Notes under the pieces: model-generated
What the model was told of the DNA's origin: nothing
Databases searched by the model: none
Seen by the model: the letters and a program-made list of their open reading frames with translations, nothing else
Shown here: positions 22,440 to 27,932 of the stretch, piece after piece
Layout: each line of letters begins with the position of its first letter
Numbering within the stretch: the first letter of the stretch is position 1
Program-made: the position numbers and the translations under genes
NCBI GenBank assembly: GCA_964400785.1
Contig: CAYNWB010000030.1
Coordinates: 1-27,932, forward strand
Direction of reading: 5' to 3'
Source of the DNA: CAVQGZ01 sp964400785
Lineage (GTDB): Bacteria; Actinomycetota; Actinomycetes; Jiangellales; Jiangellaceae
Length of the DNA stretch: 27,932 nt

Positions 22440-23731
22440 CCGACCAGACCGTGCCCGCGGCCGACGCCAACGAGGTCGACGTGCTGTCGGTGGCACGCCG
22501 TGCCCGCGCCGCCGCCGCCGAGCTTGCTCCGCTGACTCGCCAGACCAAGGACGACGCGTTGCTGGCCATGGCCGACGCCCTCGAGGCGTCCGTCGAGCGC
22601 ATCGTCGCCGTCAACGCTGCCGACCTCGATCGTGCCCGTGCGGCTGCAACCCCGCAGGGGCTGATCGACCGGCTCACCCTCGACGCCGAACGCATCGCAG
22701 GTATCGCCGGCGGCCTGCGGCAGGTGGCCGTCCTGCCCGACCCCGTCGGTGAGGTCGTCACCGGCTACGCACTGGCCAACGGCCTGCGGGTCAACCAGGT
22801 GCGTGTGCCGCTCGGTGTCGTCGGCATGATCTACGAGGCCCGGCCCAACGTGACCGTCGACGCCGCCGGGTTGTGCCTGAAGTCGGGCAACGCCGTGCTG
22901 CTGCGCGGCTCGTCGTCGGCGTACGAGACGAACAGCGTGCTCGTCGAGGTCATGCGCGAGGCGCTGACGGCGGCGGGGGTCGTGGCCGATGCCGTTCAGC
23001 TCGTCCCGGGCATGTCGCACGACTCGGTCAAGCACCTCATGCGTGCCCGCGGCCTGGTCGACGTGCTCATCCCCCGTGGAGGGGCGGCCCTGATCAGCTC
23101 GGTGGTGGAGCAGTCGACGGTGCCCGTGATCGAGACGGGCGTCGGCAACGTGCACATCTACGTCGACGCCGCAGCCGACCTCGACAAGGCCGTCGCGATC
23201 CTGCTCAACGCGAAGGTGCAGCGGCCCACGGTGTGCAACGCCGCCGAGACGGTGCTGGTGCACGCCGACGTCGCCGAGTCGTTCCTGGCTCGTGCGTTGC
23301 CCGCGCTGGCGCAGGCTGGGGTGACCGTGCACGCCGACGAACGTACGTCCGCCCTCGCGCAGGCGTCCGGTGTGGCGACCGAGCCGGTGACCGACGCCGA
23401 CTGGGCCGCCGAGTACTACTCCCTCGACATCGCAGCCGGAGTCGTCGACACCCTCGAGGACGCTGTGGCCCACATCCGACGCTGGTCCAGCGGCCACACC
23501 GAGGCCATCGTGAGCGACTCCGTGGACGCCGTGCGTCGGTTCGTCGCCGGGGTGGACTCGGCGGCGGTCATGGTGAACGCCTCCACGCGCTTCACCGACG
23601 GGGAGCAGCTCGGGCTCGGGGCCGAGATCGGCATCTCGACGCAGAAGCTGCACGCACGCGGGCCCATGGGTCTGTCGGCGCTCACGTCGACCACCTGGGT
23701 GGTCACCGGTGACGGGCACGTGCGCGGGTGA
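22436..23731 (+). CDS. proA: Gamma-glutamyl phosphate reductase
   Basis: A 431-aa NADPH-dependent enzyme that turns glutamyl 5-phosphate into glutamate semialdehyde, the second step to proline. It belongs to the aldehyde dehydrogenase superfamily, with catalytic Cys267 in RPTVCNAAET. Further family sequence: GVVGMIYEARPNVTVDAAGL, GSSSAYETN and RFTDGEQLGLGAEIGISTQ. The ATG overlaps the proB stop, so both enzymes of the labile intermediate are made together. 63 nt follow before the next small gene. Confidence 0.97.
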   Translation: MTDQTVPAADANEVDVLSVARRARAAAAELAPLTRQTKDDALLAMADALEASVERIVAVNAADLDRARAAATPQGLIDRLTLDAERIAGIAGGLRQVAVLPDPVGEVVTGYALANGLRVNQVRVPLGVVGMIYEARPNVTVDAAGLCLKSGNAVLLRGSSSAYETNSVLVEVMREALTAAGVVADAVQLVPGMSHDSVKHLMRARGLVDVLIPRGGAALISSVVEQSTVPVIETGVGNVHIYVDAAADLDKAVAILLNAKVQRPTVCNAAETVLVHADVAESFLARALPALAQAGVTVHADERTSALAQASGVATEPVTDADWAAEYYSLDIAAGVVDTLEDAVAHIRRWSSGHTEAIVSDSVDAVRRFVAGVDSAAVMVNASTRFTDGEQLGLGAEIGISTQKLHARGPMGLSALTSTTWVVTGDGHVRG

Positions 23732-23794
23732 TGCGCCCGGCTACGGCTACGCTGACCGCGTCCTGACGAGTCGAGTCGAGGGAGTGCGTCGCTG

Positions 23795-23923
23795 ATGCTG
23801 ATGTCCGAGGTGGTCAACGAGTTGCCCGTCGAGCCATGGGTCTTCGGGGTGGCCGCCTTCGGCCTGCTCATGGCCCTGCTCGCGGTGACGTTGGTGTTCG
23901 GCAAGGGACGGCCTCACGCCTGA
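23795..23923 (+). CDS. 42-aa single-helix membrane protein between proA and nadD
   Basis: A small open frame from ATG 23795 to TGA 23921-23923. GAGGGAG (23778-23784) lies 10 nt upstream. The protein starts MLMSEVVNELPVEPW, then has one strong membrane helix (about 17-36: FGVAAFGLLMALLAVTLVFG) and a short basic end (KGRPHA). nadD begins 4 nt after its stop, so it is inside the operon. Short membrane proteins at this position are common in Actinobacteria as I recall; function unknown. The ribosome site, helix and tight spacing make it a likely real gene. Confidence 0.75.
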   Translation: MLMSEVVNELPVEPWVFGVAAFGLLMALLAVTLVFGKGRPHA

Positions 23924-23927
23924 CGTC

Positions 23928-24545
23928 GTGGCCCGCAAGCGCCTGGGTGTGATGGGTGGCACCTTCGACCCGATCCATCACGGCCACCTCGTGGCCGCCA
24001 GCGAGGTGCGGTCGTGGTTCGACCTGGACGAGGTGGTCTTCGTGCCCACCGGCCAGCCCTGGCAGAAGGACGAGCGTGCGGTCACCGACGCCGAGGACCG
24101 CTATCTGATGACCGTGATCGCCACGGCGTCGAACCCTCGATTCTCGGTGTCGCGTGTCGACATCGACCGACCGGGCCCCACCTACACCGTCGACACGCTG
24201 CGCGACATCCGTGCAGCGCGCGGAGAGGGCTGGGACCTGTACTTCATCACCGGCGCCGACGCGCTGGCGAAGATCGTCACCTGGCAGGACGCGGACGCCT
24301 GCTTCGACCTCGCCCACTTCGTGGGCTGTACTCGACCGGGGCACGAGCTCACCACCAGCGGGCTGCCGGCCGACCGGGTCACGCTCGTCGAGGTGCCGGC
24401 GCTGGCGATCTCGTCCACCGACTGCCGCCAGCGTGTCGCTGCCGGGGAACCGATCTGGTACCTGGTGCCCGACGGCGTCGTCCAGTACGTCTCGAAGCGC
24501 AGCCTGTACGCCGCACCCGACCCTCAGGAGGACCCGAGCGCGTGA
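23928..24545 (+). CDS. nadD: Nicotinate-nucleotide adenylyltransferase
   Basis: A 205-aa enzyme that joins nicotinate mononucleotide and ATP to form deamido-NAD, a central step of NAD synthesis. The nucleotidyltransferase motif GGTFDPIHHGH (10-20) and the second ATP-binding motif ISSTDCR (161-167) are both present. GTG 23928 gives the usual N-terminus. Its stop overlaps the rsfS start by 4 nt (GTGA), the standard nadD-rsfS pairing. Confidence 0.97.
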   Translation: MARKRLGVMGGTFDPIHHGHLVAASEVRSWFDLDEVVFVPTGQPWQKDERAVTDAEDRYLMTVIATASNPRFSVSRVDIDRPGPTYTVDTLRDIRAARGEGWDLYFITGADALAKIVTWQDADACFDLAHFVGCTRPGHELTTSGLPADRVTLVEVPALAISSTDCRQRVAAGEPIWYLVPDGVVQYVSKRSLYAAPDPQEDPSA

Positions 24546-24925
24546 CTGCCTCGTCCGACACCATCGACCTGGCCGTCGCAGCGGCGGCCGCCGCCGACGA
24601 CAAGCTCGCCCAGGACGTGATCGCGTTCGACGTCAGCGACCAGATCGGCATCGCCGACGTCTTTCTGCTCTGCTCGGGTGCCACCGACCGTCAGGTCAAG
24701 GCGATCGTCGACGCCGTCGAGCAGGCACTGCGCGACAGGGTGGGACGGCCCGTGCGACGGGAGGGCGAGCGTGAGGCCCGGTGGGTGCTGCTCGACTACG
24801 TCGACCTCGTCGTGCACGTGCTGCAGCCCGACGACCGTCAGTACTACGCGCTCGAGCGGCTCTGGAAGGACTGTCCCGTCCTCGACGTGGCTCCTGCTGC
24901 CGTCGGCGGCGACTCCGGGCCATGA
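24542..24925 (+). CDS. rsfS: Ribosomal silencing factor RsfS
   Basis: A 127-aa protein that binds uL14 and blocks joining of the subunits when nutrients run low. The family core is visible: ADVFLLCSGATDRQVKAIVD, then WVLLDYVDLVVHVLQP and RQYYALERLWKDCP. The start is GTG 24542, with a strong AGGAGG (24526-24531) inside the end of nadD. It overlaps the downstream phosphatase by 4 nt. Confidence 0.96.
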   Translation: MTASSDTIDLAVAAAAAADDKLAQDVIAFDVSDQIGIADVFLLCSGATDRQVKAIVDAVEQALRDRVGRPVRREGEREARWVLLDYVDLVVHVLQPDDRQYYALERLWKDCPVLDVAPAAVGGDSGP

Positions 24926-25611
24926 GTGGGTCTCTGGCCACCCCCACCGCCGGCCCGACCCGCCGCGGAGCGCGGGTGGTGCTGTGGCGGCACGGTCAGA
25001 CCGCGTGGAACGCCGAGGGGCGGTTCCAGGGCCAGACCGACGTGCCGCTCGACGACGTCGGACAGGCGCAGGCCCGCCGAGCCGCGGTGATGCTCGCCCG
25101 GTTGCAGCCGCAGCGCATCGTCTCCAGCGACCTGTCTCGGGCGCACTCGACTGCGATGGCACTCGCGCACGTCACGGGTCTGCCGGTGCGCACCGACCCC
25201 GACCTTCGCGAGACGAACGGCGGCGGGTTCCAGGGGCTGACCGGACCGGAGATCCGGCAGAGGTACCCCGCCGACTGGGCGGCCTGGGCCAGCGGCGACC
25301 CACACCACCGCAACCCCGGAGGTGGTGAGTCGCGCACGGACGTCGCAGCCCGGATGCTCGCCGCCGTGCTGCGTGCCGGCGAGGACGTGGGTGACGGCCT
25401 CTGCGTGCTGGCGACGCACGGTGGTGCGGCCCGGCTCGCGGTCGCATCGCTGATCGGGCTGCCCCTGGATCGGGTCGGGTCGCTCGGCGTGATCTCCAAC
25501 ACCGCGTGGACGATGCTGGAGCAGCGAGTGGGCGAGGGTGCCCACCAGTGGGTGCTGGTGGAGCACAACGCCCGGACGCTGCCCGAGCCCGTGACGATCG
25601 AAGAGGGCTGA
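24922..25611 (+). CDS. Histidine phosphatase family protein, GpgP-like by position
   Basis: A 229-aa member of the phosphoglycerate-mutase-like phosphatases. Catalytic RHG is at 23-25 (LWRHGQTAWN) and the second histidine is His166 (LATHGGAAR). Other family residues include SSDLSRA (68-74) and RET (96-98). In Mycobacterium tuberculosis the gene after the rsfS homologue is gpgP (Rv2419c), a glucosyl-3-phosphoglycerate phosphatase, and this protein has a similar layout (RHGQT, GESR, SSDL). The substrate cannot be settled from sequence. ATG 24922 overlaps the rsfS stop, ending the obg-to-phosphatase run. Confidence 0.88.
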   Translation: MSGSLATPTAGPTRRGARVVLWRHGQTAWNAEGRFQGQTDVPLDDVGQAQARRAAVMLARLQPQRIVSSDLSRAHSTAMALAHVTGLPVRTDPDLRETNGGGFQGLTGPEIRQRYPADWAAWASGDPHHRNPGGGESRTDVAARMLAAVLRAGEDVGDGLCVLATHGGAARLAVASLIGLPLDRVGSLGVISNTAWTMLEQRVGEGAHQWVLVEHNARTLPEPVTIEEG

Positions 25612-25621
25612 GCCTGTCGGG

Positions 25622-25648
25622 TACACTTGGACGTCACCGTTTCGGTGA
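25622..25648 (+). promoter_or_regulatory. tRNA-Ala promoter -10 and leader hairpin
   Basis: TACACT (25622-25627) is the same -10 hexamer seen before tRNA-Pro. It is followed by TCACCG-TTT-CGGTGA (25634-25648), a perfect 6-bp stem placed at the expected transcript start, just ahead of the mature tRNA at 25655. The hairpin may guide 5' processing, or could instead be a weak terminator for the preceding operon. Confidence 0.4.
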
Positions 25649-25654
25649 TCGTTA

Positions 25655-25727
25655 GGGGCTGTGGCGCAGCTGGTAGCGCACCTCCATGGCATGGAGGGGG
25701 TCAGGGGTTCGAGTCCCCTCAGCTCCA
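25655..25727 (+). tRNA. tRNA-Ala (anticodon GGC)
   Basis: A 73-nt cloverleaf. Acceptor GGGGCTG pairs with CAGCTCC (one G-U pair), the anticodon stem CCTCC/GGAGG encloses ATGGCAT (anticodon GGC), and the T arm is AGGGG-TTCGAGT-CCCCT. The discriminator is A and CCA is not encoded. The last bases are repeated directly after the gene. Confidence 0.96.
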
Positions 25728-25740
25728 CTCTCAGCTCCAC
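25718..25740. repeat. Direct repeat of the tRNA-Ala 3' end
   Basis: CTCAGCTCCAC occurs at 25718-25728 (the tRNA 3' end) and again at 25730-25740, with a 12-nt period. Duplicated tRNA ends are a mark of integration sites, but 11 bp is short and no integrase is visible in the window. Confidence 0.6.
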
Positions 25741-25810
25741 GAGTGATGCGGGTGAGATTGCCTCCACTCGGCCCTTCCGTCGGTCTCTGCCGCGGGTCTA
25801 GGCACTGGGG

Positions 25811-27932
25811 GTGCCCGCGGCCGCTCAGGAAGGGGGAGGACCACGGGAGTCCTATGTCGTCATCATGGCCGCGGACCCGCTGGTGCGGGAGGTCGGCCAG
25901 GACGACCTGGGCACGCCCAAGGCGAAGAACCTCGAGAAGAAGATCAAGGACAGCCACCGCAAGGTGCTGTCGGGCGCCGATGTGAGCCCGGCCCGTCAGG
26001 TCAACGAGTACACGGTGGCGCTCAACGGCTTCTCGGCCCTGCTGACCGACGCCGAGGCCGATGAGGTCGCCAAGCAGCCTGGGGTCGCGTTCGTCGCCGA
26101 GGATGTCTTCCGGGAGCGCCATCCGTCCGGCGCCGAATTCGCCGCAAGCCATCTCCCCTTCGNNNNNNNNNNAGGATGTCTTCCGGGAGCGCACGACAGA
26201 CTCCTCCGGGGAGTTCCTCGAGCTCGACGTCGTCAACGGCCCTTGGCAGACGGGGCTCACCGGTGAGAACGTCGTGGTCGGCGTCATCGACGACGGCATC
26301 TGGCCGGAGCATCCCAGCTTCGCTGACGATGGGTCGTACGGAGCGCTGCCCGACTACGCCGGGGTGCCGTGCGAGTTCGGCAACACCGCACACAACCCGA
26401 ACGACGCACCCTTCGAGTGCAACGACAAGCTGCTCGGTGCGCGCCAGATGCTGGCGACGTACCGCGCCGTGATCGGAGCCGACCCCGACGAGTTCGACTC
26501 CGCGCGCGACGACAACGGCCACGGGACGCACACCGCGTCGACCGCGGCCGGCAACGCCGGTGTCGAGGCCTCGATCCTCGGTGTGCCACTCGGCCCCGTC
26601 TCAGGTGTGGCGCCACGCGCCCGCGTCATCGCCTACAAGGGTCTGGGCAACCTCGGCGGGTTCGGCTCTGACCTGGCGGCAGCCGTCGACCAGGCCGTTG
26701 CCGATGGTGTCGACGTCATCAACTACTCGGTCGGCGGCGGTGCCAGCCTGACCGGGCCGGACGACCTCGCGTTCCTGTTCGCCGCCGATGCCGGTGTGTT
26801 CGTCGCCACCTCGGCCGGCAACAGCGGCCCGAACCCGGGCACCATCGGCGGCCCGGCCTCGGTGCCGTGGCTGACCTCGGTGGGCGCGAGCACGCAGAAC
26901 CGGTTCTTCCAGGGCGACGTGGTTCTCGGCAACGGCAGCACCTACTCCGGTGCCTCGGTCACGCCGGGTACCGACGTGCTTCCCATCGTGGACGCAGCCG
27001 CCGCCGGCGACGAGCTGTGCAACATCGACGCCCTCGATCCGGCTGTCGTGACCGGAAAGATCGTCCTCTGCAAGCGCGGTGCCATCGCCCGCGTGGCGAA
27101 GAGCCAGGCTGTCGCAAAGGCTGGCGGGCTGGGCATGGTGCTCTACAACTCCAACGACGGCGAGAGCCTGGACACCGACACCCACTCGGTGCCGACGGTG
27201 CACGTGAACTTCACCGACGGTTCGACGGTCAAGAGCTACATAGCCAGCGGGGGTGCCAGTGCCACCGCCCAGATCGTGGCGGTCGGAGCGACGTCGAGGC
27301 CGGCACCGTCCATGGCAGCGTTCTCGTCGCGGGGCCCCAACCCCGTGGCCGAAGACATCATCAAGCCTGACATCACCGGACCGGGGTCGCAGATCCTGGC
27401 CGGCTGGTCGCCGTTCCCCGACCCGGGCGAGGTGACCGGTGAGCTGTTCGCGGCCATCGCGGGTACCTCGATGTCGAGCCCGCACGTGGCCGGCGCGTTC
27501 GCGCTGCTCAAGCAGGCCCACCCGGACTGGACCCCGGCCATGGCCAAGTCGGCCCTCATGACGACGGCCTACCAGGACGTCACCAAGGAGGACGGCAGCA
27601 CGGCGGCCGACCCGTTCGACATGGGCGCCGGGCACATGAACCCCGGTGGCAAGACCATCAAGGGCTCGATGTTCCAGCCGGGTCTGGCCTACGACGCCGG
27701 GTTCCTCGACTACCTCGGGTTCCTGTGCGACGCGGGTCCAGAGGTCTTCGCGAACCCCGCCGCCACCTGCTCGTCCCTCGAGTCGATCGGGGTGCCGACG
27801 GACGCCGTCGACCTCAACCTGCCGTCGATCGGTGTGGGTCAGCTGGCCGGGTCGCAGACGGTGACGAGAACCGTTACCAGCGTGGCCTCCGAGCCTGGGT
27901 TCCGCGTGTACCAGCCCCGCATCGATGCTCCC
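25811..27932 (+). CDS. Subtilisin-like serine protease (S8) with I9 and PA domains, partial and gap-broken
   Basis: Reads from GTG 25811 to the gap, then continues in another frame after it to the window edge. Residues about 15-103 are an inhibitor-I9 propeptide (SYVVIMAADPLV ... VNEYTVALNGFSALLTDAEA). The peptidase domain has Asp in VIDDGIW (codon 26289), His in NGHGTH (26520), the oxyanion Asn in SAGNSGPN (26820) and nucleophile Ser in GTSMSSPHVAG (27468). A protease-associated domain is inserted between Asn and Ser (GKIVLCKRGAIARV, GGLGMVLYN). Fn3-like sequence starts near the end. Such enzymes are secreted, yet no signal peptide is visible: a stop lies in frame at 25799-25801, and the N-terminus PAAAQEGGG looks like the end of one. 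If the duplicated 20-mer is joined, at least 683 residues are encoded. Confidence 0.88.
26163..26172. other. Assembly gap (10 N) inside the protease gene
   Basis: Ten undetermined bases. The 20-mer AGGATGTCTTCCGGGAGCGC occurs before it (26100-26119) and right after it (26173-26192). Merging the copies removes 73 bp and restores one protease frame, so this gap probably represents no missing sequence. Confidence 0.9.

Overview
High-GC window with frequent GTG starts, GTGA/ATGA gene overlaps and SD-type ribosome sites beside leaderless-looking promoters. Gene content and order (tig-clpP1-clpP2-clpX; folC-DUF4233-ndk; a radical SAM pair next to RNase E/G; rplU-rpmA-obg-proB-proA-nadD-rsfS-phosphatase) are those of an actinobacterial core chromosome, probably Actinomycetales/Propionibacteriales-like. 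I cannot name the genus from sequence alone. Two 10-N runs show this is draft sequence.

Layout. 1-2550 is accessory: a HigBA-type toxin-antitoxin operon whose toxin carries an early stop codon, a heptamer tandem repeat, a small four-helix membrane protein, an assembly gap and a lower-GC patch. 2549-3211 holds a small reverse-strand membrane protein and two divergent tRNA genes (Gly-TCC, Pro-TGG). 3254-7369 is the protein quality-control block: trigger factor, two ClpP subunits and ClpX. 7384-8059 is an intact VapBC-like module behind a palindromic operator. 8125-11552 is a reverse-strand valS-GNAT acetyltransferase unit, divergent from folC across 35 bp. 11588-16605 is folC, a DUF4233 protein, ndk, and an overlapping pair of uncharacterised radical SAM-system genes. 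16606-19116 is RNase E/G with a structured leader. 19125-25611 is the ribosome-assembly and metabolism run: rplU, rpmA, obg, proB, proA, a 42-aa membrane protein, nadD, rsfS and a histidine phosphatase. The end holds tRNA-Ala(GGC) and a 3'-partial subtilisin-like protease broken by the second N run.

How the genes work together. Trigger factor, ClpP1P2 and ClpX cover folding and regulated proteolysis. ValRS, bL21, bL27, Obg and RsfS cover translation and large-subunit assembly, and RNase E/G covers RNA turnover. ProB and ProA make the proline precursor, NadD makes NAD and FolC makes folylpolyglutamate.

Most notable observations: (i) four start codons sit 6-8 nt after a TANNNT -10 element, implying leaderless mRNAs; for valS and folC these lie back to back in a nearly palindromic 35-bp spacer. 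(ii) Both toxin-antitoxin promoters have an inverted repeat placed on the -10. (iii) The radical SAM protein carries a second four-cysteine cluster. (iv) The second N run is probably an assembly artefact, because an identical 20-mer flanks it and joining the copies restores the protease frame.
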